Source of the DNA: Burhinus oedicnemus
Lineage: Eukaryota > Chordata > Aves > Charadriiformes > Burhinidae
NCBI GenBank assembly: GCA_008921705.1
Contig: VFFE01007188.1
Span: forward strand, 365,358 to 429,357
Reading direction: 5' to 3'
DNA: 64,000 nt
The position numbers and the translations under genes are program-made. Shown piece after piece: positions 38,021-51,368 of this stretch; position 1 is the stretch's first letter; every line of letters starts with the position of its first letter. The notes below the pieces were generated by a model. The model did no database searches, was not told the DNA's origin, and saw only the letters and a list, made by a program, of their open reading frames with translations.

Positions 38021-41000
38021 ACTACACACACGTATGCACATAAATATTTAAAACAGATGAAGTTGTAGAGCACAGGAAGTCATTCCATTCTGAGGTTCAG
38101 TGTGAAGCAAATCCCTTGAAACAATACTGTCTGTTAATGACTTCACCTTACTGATTACACTGACTACTGGTTTTGGTTGCTGAGTAGACTACTGCTGTTA
38201 CAAATCTAATGAAAGCTTTTAGCCAGGTAGATAAGATTTTTGCCATTGCTGGTAAAAGTCCATAGGCTTTTTAACATAGGCTTAGAGTGCAGAGTCTCAG
38301 GACTTATTTGGGCTTACCGTGGCCTGAGCTGGTGTTTTCACACTTCTTTATGGGTCAAGTGACTATTGTTTGACCTATCGTCAGCTTTTGGTCTGGGGAT
38401 ACTAATACGATAAAAGTGATCGATCTAGGTAACATGATGACAACTCATCATAACCTCCTCTTCCTGTACCTGTTCTTCTTGAGGAAGTTTGAAGCAGCAG
38501 CTGTAGGATCAAGAGGAACACTTTGATGAACATAACACCAACAGAAAGCAGCAGATATTGTTATACCTTTGTAAAACAATTTTAACTGCATTGTAAATTA
38601 GACTTTTCTGCATTAATTAGTTAGATTGGTATTAGTCTAGGTCTTCAGTAACAGTGTAGGTATAAGACTGTTAAACGCTAATTAGGCTAGCCATACTTTC
38701 TTGTCTCTGTGTATATGGCATGTTCCCTTTGGCTTACAGCAAGATTTTGAGTGTAGCAACCTCGGTTGCAGGTACTCAGCGGTCAGAGCAGGCATTCAGT
38801 AGTTAGAGCTCTATTGAGGCTGGTGGAACTATGACAGGCTGTACCTTCTGATATATTCAGAACCAGGTGATTTTGATTATGGTGATAAAAATCCTTGTTC
38901 TGCATGGTCTTTCATGAGAAACAACAGATGATACAAGGCTGCTGACTTCAACATTACTGAGAGTGGTGCAAAAGTAAGGGCTCAGATAAGTTTAAATGCT
39001 AGGCACCGGATTCTCCAGTTAAACCTGAATAGCTGTTCCTTTCCTTCATGCAACTATTCAAAGTACAAGAGGAACACACACACAGGGGTGTAGGGGGAAG
39101 AAGCAAAAAGAAAGAAAAAGAAAAACTTTCTCATGCTAATAGGATGTTTGGGTTTTTGTTTCTTTTAGAGGCCTTACCTTTTCTGAGGGTCTCTGCAGTG
39201 ACATTCAGCAGGGTTCTCATTAATGTCAATTCCTGTGTGCTTCCACCTGTTAATGCACATGCTGCTCTGCATGTGAATTCTGCGGGATCATGCACAAGGA
39301 GCAATTCTGAAGATAACTGTAAATACTAGAATGTGTTGAGGCCTTTAATTAATTGTGTGGACACTTTTCTTCAACTGCTTCTTATCACATGATTCTGTGT
39401 GTTTCTCTCTCTCTTGTAGCTGCTGAATTAATAGAGTTTTATTAATTAAATTAAACAGCAAGGTAAAAAATCCAAAAGAAATTAACTCTTTGTATGTTTT
39501 GTGAAAATAAGCATCCAGGTAGAGAACATAAATGTCAGCAACATTCTCATTGAAAGAAAGGAGTTTAGATGTCACTTTTCAGGGCAACTCATACACACGC
39601 ACAAAATCTCAACTACAGAAAAAAACTTCAGTCTTAGATTGCTTCATGGTAAAAGCCACAGTAGTTAACGAGACTCACAATCATGAGAAAAAAGCTTCCC
39701 TTAATTCCACTGTGTTCAGGATAAATGCTAACACCAGTATATATGATGTAGGTGTATGGTGAGAATATCTGTATATAAAGTTAATAGCGAAATAAACTAA
39801 TCTTATAGCCCGTTTAGTCAGGATCCACCAGACTGGTCTTATGAAAGAAGTATTATTTTTCTACAGCGTTGATTCACGTTCTGGCTATCCCTCTGAGTTG
39901 GAACTATGTCCAGAGGCAAAAGTTCATTTCCTGTCAAAATAAACATACAGAGAATAGCCACGCATTACAATTATAGGGTGCAGTACGGCAAGGTGCCTTA
40001 AGCACATACAGTGTTTAAGGATGTCAACTGTCCTTTATGTGTCTGGACTTTCAGATCACTGAGCATTTCAGGAGACAGAATCCATTAAGGTCATAATGAA
40101 AAGACTTACTACAGCCTTTAGGAGACAATAACTAGCATAGGTGAGCCTATATAATCTCAATATATTTTCCTTGCTAGCATAGCATAATTTGTTCTTTTTT
40201 AACATCTCCAATGCAGGATGGTCTTGCTAGAAGGCTTTATTTCATATTGATATACTATATTTTTCTGATTGCTGAAATTGGTCAATTTCTAAACCATGCT
40301 CTCTCTTACACTTTTCTGTCACTCTCTCTGAAAAAGAGTGGATGTATCATTACAAAGATATAGCTTAATGGATGTTTCAAGAGGTATCATCCTTAAGTTC
40401 TAAAGGCAAAAAATGTCAGCCCAGTGTGTTTAAATTGTACTTGTTAAAATTCTGATCTAACTGGTTTTATTTCTTTGGTCACCTGTCTGTATTAATTGCT
40501 TGGATTCTAATTCATGGTTTACGTCTTCTCAGGCCATCTGAGTTAGGTCCAAATTGTGTTTCTGGTTTTGGCTTGTTTTTTAGAAAAATCTTAAATATGC
40601 AGCTTGCAGTTTAAGAGCCGAAGATGTCATGTACCTAGCTTAACCACACATATAGTTCTGCTTAGTATAACAGCCTTTCACAGAAGTGTATTAGGTAAAA
40701 CATATATCCTACACATTTTCCAGAGAATTACTGAAACAAGATTATATTACCTGTTGACAGGTCCTAAAAGAGACATAGACATTGTCAAAACTACTAAATA
40801 AACAGTCTCCCCATCCCAAACACTTCCATTTCCTTCACCATTTTCAGAATTTTGTAAGAATCTTAACATTCCCTTTTTCCTCCCTGTACCTTGCTCAATC
40901 AACTTGATTTTTTTTTTCTTAGTTATGGATTTTGGCTGGGTTTGTTTTTGGTTTTTTTAAGATTCACTAAACCTGCCTAGTTCTTCTGTCTCAGAAAGCT

Positions 41001-41571
41001 TATGCCTCTAATAATGGTAAAAAATATTGTAGCACTGGAGATGCAATGTACCTAAGTTCACTTACATCTGAGCCTTTATCAGCAGTGGAGATGGAGCTTT
41101 TATAAGTGGAAGGATGAATCGATTATAAAGCAAGAGAAGATATCGAAAACAAGTCAACTGAAGGGTTTTCTAAAATTTCTAGATGTCTTTCTTGGCTGCA
41201 AAGATAACTGAGGGTGAGTAGCTCAGACAAAGATCTATTCTGAAGATGCCTAAAATTACACAAGGTGATCTCCACCTCCACTGTTGGTTTAATGCCCATG
41301 TAGGAATTCAACTATTGCTTAATGTCCAGTATTATTTAATTTGCAGACATCTATAGTTTATAGGTACCTCCCTTCTTTCTTACTTTAACTTTTGCCAGTC
41401 TCCCCACAGACTCTCAAATGCCTGCCTGGGCAAGTGAGCATAGTGATGACAGAATGATATCTGCCTTATGAATTCAAGTTTGATGATTAAAGCATTTATT
41501 TTGGACATGAAAGACTTGATTTCTGGTATGAACTCTGATGAAATAAAACTCTCAACCTGAAGGGAATAAAC
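38021..41571. other. AT-rich non-coding DNA
   Basis: No gene, RNA or repeat family was recognised. Open frames are short and unrecognised. Confidence 0.6.
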
Positions 41572-41630
41572 ACCATCAAAGGCCACCAAATTTGTCAGGC
41601 ACGATTTGCCCTTAGTGAAGCCATGTTGGT
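41572..41630 (-). mobile_element. Short CR1 LINE fragment, minus strand
   Basis: The reverse complement contains ATGGCTTCACTAAGGGCAAATCG and continues into the TGACAAATTTGGTGGCC block, matching 22610-22655 of the CR1 copy in this window almost base for base over about 50 bp. Flanking sequence is not recognisable as CR1, so it is a fragment cut on both sides or a surviving patch in a decayed copy. Confidence 0.8.
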
Positions 41631-42141
41631 TTTTGTTTCACTTTGATCTATTTTTCATACAATAGTACTGTAAAATTGTATGATAAGGAGCAGGCATGGC
41701 CTCCTTCTCAGGTCCTTGTCAGTGGATGCTCTCTTCTTTTAAGAAGAGACTCAGACTTTCTCCACTGAGCAATAATCCTCAGATAATTGGTATAGATAAA
41801 CAGCATCTAGTTTGCTAGAGGTGCTTAGCTTTTAGTATAAGTGACTGTTACACGGTCAGTGTTCTTGACTGACTTCATGTAGACACATTCACTTGACATT
41901 AAGAATGGAGATCTCCCTGAGGAGATTGAAAAATACTTGCTTATAAATGTAAAATAGGCAGTGTTAGGCGCACAATACTCCGCTTCTGCTTCCTTTTATT
42001 TCTCCTATCCATGGGTACTTTTTTTTTCATTAAATTTGTTGAAAAAATAGGAAAAGGTGTGTTTAATTTCCATTCAGACATTCTGTTTTCCATTCTGGGT
42101 CCAAATGTTGATGAACCTTAGCATTTTCGCTAAGCAATGAC
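41631..42141. other. Non-coding DNA between CR1 fragments
   Basis: No gene was recognised. It may include CR1 decayed beyond recognition by eye. Confidence 0.5.
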
Positions 42142-42840
42142 AATCACAGAATCACAGAATGGTTGAGGTTGGAAGGGAGCTCTGGAGGTCATCTGCTCCA
42201 ACCACCCCGCTCAAGCAGACTGCCCAGAATGGTGTCCAGACAGCTTTTGAATATCTCGAAGAAGTGAGACTCCACAGCCTGGGAAACCTGTGCCAGAGCT
42301 CAGTCACCCTCACAGTAAAAAGCTGTTTCCTGATGTTCAGAGGGAACCTCCCGTGTTTCTGTTTGTACCCATTGCCTCTTCTTCTGTTACTGGACACCAC
42401 TGAAAAGAGCCTGGCTTTGTCTTCCTTTCACTCTTGCTTCAGGTATTTATACACATTGATAAGATCCCCCTGAGCCTTCTCTTCTCTAGACTACACAGTC
42501 CAAGCTCTCTCAGCCTTTCCTCATAGGAGATACTCCAGTCCCTTAATCATTTTTGTGGCCCTTTGCTGGACTCTCTCCAGTACAGTGTCTATGTCTCTTT
42601 TGTACTGAGGAGCCCAGAACCAGACACAGGACTCCAGGTGTGGCCTCGACAGTGGTGGGTAGGTCGGGAGGTTCACCTCTCTTGACCTGCTGGCAATACT
42701 TTGCTTAATGCAGCCATGGATATCATTAGCCATTTTTATGGCAAGGGTACATTGCTGGTCAACCAGAACCCCCAGGTCCTTTTCTGCCAAGTTGCGTTCT
42801 GGGTGGTAGGCCCCCCAGCATATACTGGCACGTGGGTTGA
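42142..42840 (-). mobile_element. CR1 LINE, 5'-truncated, minus strand
   Basis: The 3' end at 42142 has the repeated AATCACAG octamer followed by the GGTTGAGGTTGGAAGGGAGC block. The copy extends about 700 bp and is truncated after the region coding for the segment downstream of the reverse transcriptase. The octamer and 3' region differ from the 22-kb and 37-kb copies, so this is another CR1 subfamily. An 89-codon minus-strand frame at 42521-42790 (AEKDLGVLVDQQ...RRATKMIKG-like) is the ORF2 remnant. Confidence 0.93.
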
Positions 42841-43494
42841 AATATCAACTCCTTTATGCAAATCATATGAAATACGGAGCAAAGACAATCAGAAAATATA
42901 ATAACATTAAGTGAATATCATGTAAAAAATTAATTCTATTTCACAAAAACAAGTTTCTAAATTCCTTTTCCTTTACTTTTTTAATTTTTTTGCAACAAAA
43001 TTCTGCTGTCATTTATATACTAGTGAACTTCCAATTATTTTTTCATCTTTAGTATGTTGGGATCTCAGGAATGATAGTCTGAAAGTTTAATAAAATTTAC
43101 AGAATGATGAGCTAAAACTATATTCATTGCCTATAACACAGAGAATCTCATCTGCTCAAGGACAGGAAAATAATTTTACCGGAAGATGTATGACTACTTA
43201 ACTCATTTTCTGCCCTCTCTTATATCCATCCCAAGTGCATTTCCTGACCTTATGTGTGGACAAACCCTTTTAGTAATGATTTATGTTTGAACCACCATTT
43301 CTAAATTAAATATCCAGCCCTAAAGTATTCTGATGTTTCTGCTGCATATCTCAAAACATTGTAACACTGTTGTCTTCAATTTTGTTACAAAGACAGTTAA
43401 AAATAAAGATAATGTCTTTAAAATTTAATTAATATTTAAATGAGGATTTATTCTGAGGTCAGAAACAATGCAAGGAGTTAAGATAAACACACAT

Positions 43495-43550
<56 letters not shown>

Positions 43551-44408
43551 CCTACATAGAAAAATAGAAATTAAAGCAGTAGCTTTACCAGAACTTCTAA
43601 ATCTATACTGTAGCATAGAACTGAACTTCCTGGAGGAGAAGGTTTTTAAAAGGAACAAGAACTATTCACCTAGAAAATTAAGAACAGATTTTTTTTCAAG
43701 ACGCTTTTAAAAGGAAACACTTCTTTTAGAATAACTTAAATTCTTTTTCAAAATGCTTTCTTCCATCCTTCAGAAATATAATTATCACAAAATTACATTT
43801 GATAACACTTTTAATGTATTTACATATATATTTATAGTTCTTTTTTTTAATCACTACATATGTTACTCAATCTCCAGAACTGGATTTAACTTCAGCTTGA
43901 AACTCAGACTTCACAGAATTGATATTTTTAAGTTTTCTGCAATATATCTAAGTTTTTTACATGTCCAAACAGACTTTCTAATTTTGCACTACAAATAGCA
44001 GTGCACATAATAAATTCTATGTATTTTAAGAAATTAAGATAGCTCAGTTTTCATTATATTGTAGTAGAACATTTTCTTGCAAATATCTTCTAAATCATGC
44101 ATACACATTTTATTAAATCTCTCTTGAGACAGAGAGATAGATTATTCGTCATGCAGTCTATATGCAGCTTTTTCTCAAGTTTAGTCATTCAACATGGTTT
44201 CCTGAGAAATTGGCTTCTATCTGCCAAACTCTTCACAAGAAAAAGACTTGCATGGGTTAGGGAAAACTTATTTCCTAAAAACAAAATGTGAATTCTGGTA
44301 TTTGATATGTGAATTAAATATTCAGAAACTGAAACTATCTTTTTATTATAACTTAAGCATCATTGTCATCATAATTAAAAATTTCCTACCTAATGTACAA
44401 GGTAATTT
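42841..44408. other. AT-rich non-coding DNA
   Basis: No gene was recognised. Contains the (TAA)n microsatellite listed separately. The isoleucine-run open frames across it on both strands are microsatellite artefacts. Confidence 0.6.
43495..43550. repeat. (TAA)n microsatellite, about 18 units
   Basis: Uninterrupted AAT/TAA trinucleotide repeat. Likely length-polymorphic. Confidence 0.97.
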
Positions 44409-44683
44409 TTTCAGTGGTGCTCAGTGATAGGACAAGAGGTAACAGGCACAAACTTAAACACAGGAAGCTCCATCTAAACATGAGGAGGAACTTCTTTACT
44501 TTGAGGGTGGCAGAGCACTGGAACAGGCTGCCTAGGGAGGTGGTGGAGTTTCCAACTCTGGAGACATTCCAAACCCGCCTGGACGCCATCCTGTGCAACC
44601 TGCTCTAGGTATCCCTGCTGTGGCAGGGGGGTTGGACTAGATGATCTCCAGAGGGTCCTTCCAACCCCAGAGATTCTGTGATT
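44409..44683 (+). mobile_element. CR1 LINE 3' end, plus strand
   Basis: About 275 bp with the end of ORF2 (codons for RTRGNRHKL and EHWNRLP, stop at 44606-44608) followed by the 3' region (GGTTGGACTAGATGATCTCC, then GATTCTGTGATT). A strongly 5'-truncated copy. The coding part is homologous to 60597-60791. Confidence 0.94.
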
Positions 44684-47600
44684 ACCTACTGCACAAAAGC
44701 AATGTCTAATAGTCAAAAAATATCCTGAGGTTTTTTTGATCAAGATGATGGTAATGTGACTCAATGTCCTTTATTTCCGTTGCAACTGACAAAGGCAACT
44801 CAAATTTTGAAAGTTAAGGAAGAGGGACGCAAACAGTGCTATAACCCTGTAGTGGAAGTGTATCTTCTCAATTTCTGTTTTATGTAATATATCTTTGGAG
44901 TAATTAGTTGAATAAAGTCTTAATTCTCACTTTTTTTCCATCTTAGATGAAGTGATTTCTCCCAAAATTGTAAGTAGCGTTGCTTGTTAAATTGGTTATA
45001 CAATGCTGAAATTCATACAATTTGACTGTACAAACTTTTTGTATCTTTTCTGTATTCTTAATACACTTCACTTTTGTCTTCCCAATAACCAGCTGAGCAA
45101 GTATTGCTACTTCTAGTTGCGTAATAGTAAATTACCACACGTTTTGATGTTTAACTTGAGACATAACTAAACATAAAGAAAAAGAAAAATATTTGTATCT
45201 CTTTAATTTCTTTCCCAAGTGAAAGAGAACAATTCTATGGTAACACATAAAGACCTTGTCATACAGATGTGTGCAAGCAAGACAGCAGATGAATCATGAG
45301 AAAAAAAACCATCTGCTGTCAGTCAAATAATATATGAAAGTTACTACTACATTTCAATTTTGTTATTGCAACCCCCTCATCATTTTTTTAATTTTTTTCC
45401 CATTTATATCCAGTTGCAAAACTTCCTAGAAGCACTATAGAATATTTTGTTTAGTATGTACTTTATTTACATAGTGTACTACATCCAGTGGTTCCCCCAC
45501 GAATAAGACTAATGACAGCAACTGCTGCTATCTCTTTTTAATTCAGGAAAAAATCACTTGATGCTTCCTATTTTAAAACAATGTATCAACATTTATTTGA
45601 TATTGTTACCTTATGTCATATTCGTCATCCACATGGGGATCTGAGGCTAACAAATAAAAACAAAATCTTAAAAACCTTCATTTGGTCATTATCACTTTAT
45701 CTGTCAGCAGATTGAAAACATTGTGCCCCATTCAATGTGTGGAATTTATGATGCTAAAGATGCCATATGATGTAAAAAAAGACACATTTGTAAACTTACT
45801 TCTTTAGGTACAGCATTGTTGACCGTATACAATTAGCATGTAGAAATACATTTTGAATTTATCTTTCGCATTTTATCAGTGATAAAGTAATTCTGCTTAA
45901 AGATGTGAAAACTATGGATAGCAGTGAATAATGGTGACAGACACTGTAGGGTTCTTGGAGCTAAACCTGGTGCAGTCTCATTCACACTGTTTTACGTAGT
46001 GTTCCCTAGAACTAACTTGCCTTAGAACTATGCCTTGTACTGTGTTAGAACGAAGTAGCTGAAGTTGTCCAAATGGTCAAGGAATGAGCTAACAGCTAAG
46101 CAAGTGTTCAGTTCAAAGGACCAAAGCTCACTCACTGGCCCTCTTTATCAGTGTATATGCATTCAGAAGTTTTATTTCTTGTATTCTATTTATTTATCTA
46201 CTTGAAAATTATATATACGTAAACATGTATGTATATGTATATGTAAATTCTAATTTTTTAATGAAAACCAACATTTTTTTAGAGGTTCAGACAAGTACAA
46301 TCATCTGACAAGTGAATGAAATGAGACACATACCTTAAAATAAAGACTGAGGCTTCATTTTTAGACAAAGCAAAGGTATTAAGAATGTTCCTTTGCAGGC
46401 TAGATCCTCACTCTGCCCACAAGTGGAATAGAGCAATGACTTTGAGGTCACCTGGAGGTAATAATTAGCAGGACTCAATTGTCCATGCTTTGGTATCTAG
46501 AGTGGTGTTAGGTTCTATAGGTCTGGCCTCCAGTAGCTGTTCCAAAAAAAACCTTCTGGCTGTGTGACAGCCCTGTGTTGTACCGGCTAGTTATATGGCT
46601 ATCTCAGTTTGAGGTGTCTCAAACGGCACTAGACCATTATGTTTAAAAATCTAAATCCTGCTAAATCTACTTCCTGGGATGGGATTCACATCATATATCT
46701 CAGGGTATGTGTTTACATGTTAGGTGAAGGTGTCTAAACTTTTATTAAATCAGTAGAAATCCAGAGATGGATTTATTTACACAAAACCAAACAATCCTGA
46801 AATGCCCTAGGTCATCTTATGCATCTGTCCAAGTTGAATTAAAACGACATATGACTTCCAGGAGATCTCTGTCATTCAGGAATCTGGAGGCCAAGAAGAA
46901 TATCCCCCAGGCTCTAAAATGACATTAAATTCCTATATTTGGGCGAGTGAATGAGGCCTTAGTCAGTAGTTGAATCTATTGACAGTTGTGGAATTTTAAA
47001 CAAGTACCACATATGTAAGAAACTAAATTTAGGTGAATTAATTTGGAACTCAGTCCGATCTCTAGGGAAACAGTAACTAATGTCTGCTGTGATGATAGCC
47101 CACAGTGCTTGCTTTATCCTTGTGAAGTCATGCTAGCTGGCACACTGGATGAAATGTAGAGAACTTTTTTTACTAAATATACAGAAGAGAGAGAGGAGAT
47201 CCATAAACCAGTTGAAGCTTCTCTCCCCTTTTGTCTCCTTGCTATGAAACAATGAGAGTGGAGTGTTGAATCCACCAGCTCTCTTAAGCAGGGATGCTAG
47301 AAGGCAAGTGTGCTGTTTCACGCAGCTTTGTGTTGTTCTTTAAGGTTGTGTGTACCTTTGCAATGTCCTAGTTGTAGGTGGTTATACTGTGTGAATCCCA
47401 TGCTGATGTCCGCCTCTTAAATATCCAGACCAGGACAGCTATTGTAGCCATTGTGGTCCCTTCCTAACCAGCTACCCAGCATTATTTTTTTCACAGGGAC
47501 ATGAGTAAGAACCCAGACCTATTCCTAGTGTGAGGTCAAGATGTAGTTAAGCATCTAGGGAACAGGAGGTCACATCCCTTACCTTGCAGTATAGACATAA

Positions 47601-48564
47601 CCAGCATGAAACAGATCTAGCATTTCAATAATACTCTATACCTTTTTGGTGTTTTTGTTAGCCTTCCACCTAAACTATCAAAAAGGTTACATAAATGTGG
47701 GGTTTCCACTGTTTAAAAAATGTTAAGTTTTTGAACCCAGGATTTAGAAACTTCTCACCTGGTAATTGTGTAGCTGTGGTAGGTGAAAGGAGAGCAAGCA
47801 AAGACAGAGATGAAAAGAGATGATTAAGACATTTTTTACTTCGGGCTTGATTCGATAGCCCTGGGGAATCTCACGCTTCTTTAATGAGCACTGCTGCTTA
47901 GCCATCTTACTCCTGCCTAATGAGAAGAATAGGTCCAGAGAGATCAGTTCAAAGATAAGTGCTTCAAAGACAGGTTGTATTTAAAACCACTTTTCCCTCA
48001 GCTTCCCTAGTCTGTCTCCATGGCATTTTTTTCTTCTGTCATCTAGTATTCTTGAGCATGGGCTGTGGGAAAGGCTTGAAATTAACAGTCACGTTATGCA
48101 GAGAAATATTTCTTGGCCAACTTTTTCAAAGAAATATGGCTCCCTGCACTTAATGTCTCTCTCCATATTTAACGTCTCTCTTCTATTAGTTTTTGTCTCC
48201 TGTTTCCCTACCTGCTTGTTTCGCTGTAGTGACAGCTGGCAACTTATATTTCTAGTGGCCAGGCAGCACCAGTGGCTATGTAGTATGGGTCTTCTGGACC
48301 TGTAAGATCATTCCCCATTCCCTTCCGGCTCCATTTTGTACACAGAAGAATTGTGCTTTTGTGTAATCTGTATCCAGAACATGCTTCAGATACTCTGTAT
48401 GGAAATGTGATTGATTGTTCAGTTACAGCCTCTCTGAGCTCCCTAATTAATATCAGAGCTGTATCCCTATCTGAGAGTTAACACAGATACATGTACAAAA
48501 GCATATAAATATATGAAAAAATATATCTTTTCAAATACTTTAAAAATAAAGTGGAAAAGCTTAC

Positions 48565-48586
48565 CTTTACAGTCATCATCATCATC
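48565..48586 (-). CDS. Candidate 22-nt microexon (minus strand)
   Basis: On the minus strand, a long pyrimidine-rich tract ending GTTTGTTTACAG leads directly into GATGATGATGATGACTGTAAAG, followed by the donor GTAAGCTT. Both sites fit vertebrate consensus well. Read in phase 0 it would encode five Asp, Cys, Lys and leave one base; a second phase gives four Met then Thr-Val-Lys; the third has a stop at once. Microexons this small in long introns are typical of neuronal alternative splicing. The (GAT)n core is also low complexity, so chance is a real alternative. It does not join candidate exon A directly in a matching phase, so at least one more exon would be needed. Gene unidentified. Confidence 0.3.
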
Positions 48587-48735
48587 CTGTAAACAAACAA
48601 ACCCAAGAAAGAAACCCAAGAATAAATCTAACTAGAAAGGATTTATGAACTCTTCTCGAATGGTAATTTAGATAGTTCATTTGGCAGCTACAGATTTCAT
48701 GATACACTGCTTGTATATTGCTTTTAAGAGAGTGC

Positions 48736-48762
48736 TTTTTTTTTTTTTTTTTTTTTTTTTTT
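48736..48762. repeat. Poly(T) run, 27 bases
   Basis: Uninterrupted T27 followed by (CTT)n. No retrotransposon body is recognised beside it. On the minus strand it lies upstream of the microexon candidate. Confidence 0.9.
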
Positions 48763-49901
48763 CTTCTTCTTCTGCTAATCCAGGCTTTAGCTATTTTTAC
48801 TTATATCCAGAAACATGGTAGAAATATATAAGCACTGATAAGAAGCTGAAGCCTGATTAAACCAAATGGGACTTTTAATATCCCTGCTGTTATAATCCTG
48901 TACTGTCTAAGCAATCTGGGAGAATGAAAGATACGGAAGCGTGGCCAGATTTAAATTGTTATGAGATTTATGCCAATCTAAGAGTGATAATAGTTAAGCC
49001 ATAACAAACACCCTTATTTGATAATTATTTCAGCTTGTAATATACCAAAGATTTAATAAATTCTTGTTTTCAGAAAAAATCTCAGTATGTGTAGGATGTT
49101 GCAACTTCTCCTGCTTCCACTTCACACTATCTCTGTAATTTTTTTAAGCAAAGTTGACAGTTTCAAATTATCCAATTTATTATTCACAAGACACTAGGAA
49201 AAGAAATCTGTAAATTCTCAGTAATTACCCAGACCTTTGAATTCTCTGCTATTTTGATGAAACACTATACTATGGCAAGAGTATCTTTGCATGAAATAGT
49301 CTTATGAATCATCCTGTTTTCCTTGTGTAACCTTAAAATCAAATGATTGCAGTAGAACTTTTTGAGTGTGCATAATAATCAAAGCTGCAGTTTCTGAGCT
49401 TACTTTTTCACGGGCCTTTATTTAATAGTGTAGATATATTCAGTGAGTCTAACCTACTCTCAATCTCCTAAAGGGAGACTGAGACTCTGAGACTGAGACT
49501 AAAGACTTTTAGTCTCTCATTTCTTAAATGTGTAAGCTCCACTTTAAAAGCAGATAGAGATAATTTCCTGGCTTTTCCAGCAAACAGCACTTGTACTTCT
49601 TTCAAGATTACTACTACTTAATGATTTTTTATGGAATCTGTTTCTAATTTGGAATGCAAATTTAGTCTTGGCATTATATACCTTCCCATTCTCATGCCAG
49701 CACTGTTCATTTGCTTATATTGGTCCTTCTTCCCTGGTGTTAATTCTGCAATTATATTTATAGACAGCAGTCATGTTTTATCTCCCTCCCTTTGTTTTTC
49801 CAGTTTTAACAAAACAAGTGCTTTTTGGGCCATGACTATTTTCTACAGTGGATGATGATGCAGAAAGCACTGAAGTTGCTATTGACTGAAACTTCTTGAA
49901 G

Positions 49902-50158
49902 ATCACAAAATCACAGAATAGCTGAGGTTGGAAAAGACCTCTGGAGGTCATCTCACCACTCTGCTCAAGCAGGACCACCTAGATCAGCCTGCCAAGGACA
50001 ATGTCTGGATGGATTTTGAATATCTCTAAGGAGGAAGACTCCACAACCTCTCTGGGAAACCTGTGCCAGAGCTTAGTCAGCCTCACAGTAAAAAAGTGTT
50101 TCCTGATGTTCTATATGTGGTCATTGCCTCCGGTCCTGTCACTGGGCACCATGAAAAG
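49902..50158 (-). mobile_element. CR1 LINE 3' fragment, minus strand
   Basis: Starts with ATCACAAAATCACAGAATAG and GAGGTTGGAAAAGACC, then runs through the GACTCCACAACCTCTCTGGG block to about 50158. Similar in type to the 42-kb copy, with a deletion near 50120. Confidence 0.93.
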
Positions 50159-51243
50159 ATAGTATCATGAAGATACCTCATTGTATGAGGATACTAAGGT
50201 GCTCAAGAAAACAAGTTCTGCTCCACAAACACAGCACCACTCTGAGAAAACAAACCTGTTGTGGTGGTGCAACCTGCTAAATCATAACTGTGTCTGATAC
50301 TTCCATCCTGCGACACCTGTTTTCAGGGTTAATACAATGTCTTCAAGAGGACTCTTTTGCGTAAATCAGAAAAAGTAGCTGGGTTTAATGCTATTTCAGA
50401 CACTTCTATACTACTGTCTGCTATTTGATATAGACATTCTCTTACTCTTCTGTCATATCTTAGGTTCTTTTTTCTCCATATCATCTGATAATAGTACATA
50501 TCAGTCTGAAATTTCTTCTGAAATAGCATGCTATATTACATCCTCTTTTTGCATTGCCTATTATTATTGTTTCAGTAACTTCACTGTTTAGTAAATTCAC
50601 AGTCATAATATAGCCATGAAAAAACAGAATTGTGATGCTGCAGAAATATGAGTATTAACGTATCTTGGACATTCCCAGTTGACACAGGTAGAACACAGAG
50701 TAAAGCAGATCCTTGAGGATCTATGCAACTAAGCCCTTCCCGTGAATGTTTAAATTCTTTTAAAAATCAAGGACCCTTTTGAAAAATCTAGTAGTTTCAA
50801 ATGTAAAGCAACAGGTCAGAATCACAAAAACTGGAAAGTGAAGACAAAGACGAAAGTATACAGGTATCCATGTGGGCATATACATACCCAGAAATTAGTT
50901 CCTTTTAGTGAGCTCATTGACAAGGAATCATTTGCAGAATTCTGTTATATTAGAGTTGGGTAGCATCTGTATTTTGCAGAGTGTGTGCATTAAACTCCTT
51001 TTGTATTATAGGCCATTTTGGGGGTTTTAACAAAATTTTGGGTGTAAATCTTATGCTGCTGTCTGAAGTTAAGGGCATCAAAATTCTATATGAATGAACT
51101 GAGACTATGCATTTAAAACTTGAAATGGTGCTAATTCACTTACATAATTTTCTAAAACCTTTCTTACTGTGTCTTTTGACAGAGGACATTGCTCACTCCT
51201 TTTCTAGCTGTCTTACTAGCTTTTTCTATTTTCTTTTTTTTTC
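50159..51243. other. AT-rich non-coding DNA
   Basis: No gene or repeat was recognised. Confidence 0.6.
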
Positions 51244-51368
51244 ATAGAATCATAAAATGGTTTGGGTTGGAAGGGACCTTAAAGATCATCTACTTCCAAT
51301 CCCCCTGCCATGGCAGAGACACCTTCCACTAGACCAGGTCACTCGAAGCCCCATCCAATCTGGCCTTT
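51244..51368 (-). mobile_element. CR1 LINE 3' end fragment, minus strand
   Basis: A 125-bp 3' end: CATAGAATCATAAAATGG, then TTGGAAGGGACCTTAAAGATC and the CACTAGACCAGG block. Same subfamily type as the 22-kb and 37-kb copies (shared AAAGATCATCTA and CCTGCCATGG). Extreme 5' truncation. Confidence 0.93.

Larger units (their letters stand above)
44684..49901. other. AT-rich non-coding DNA
   Basis: No gene or repeat family was recognised apart from a microexon candidate at 48565-48586, a poly(T) run at 48736-48762 and a small GAGACT tandem with hairpin around 49476-49517. Confidence 0.6.

Noticed and set aside
43425..43710. Isoleucine-run open frames on both strands
   Set aside because: Products of the (TAA)n microsatellite.
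49476..49517. GAGACT tandem and small GAGACTAAA/TTTTAGTCTC hairpin
   Set aside because: Too short and low complexity. No surrounding structure suggests an RNA gene.
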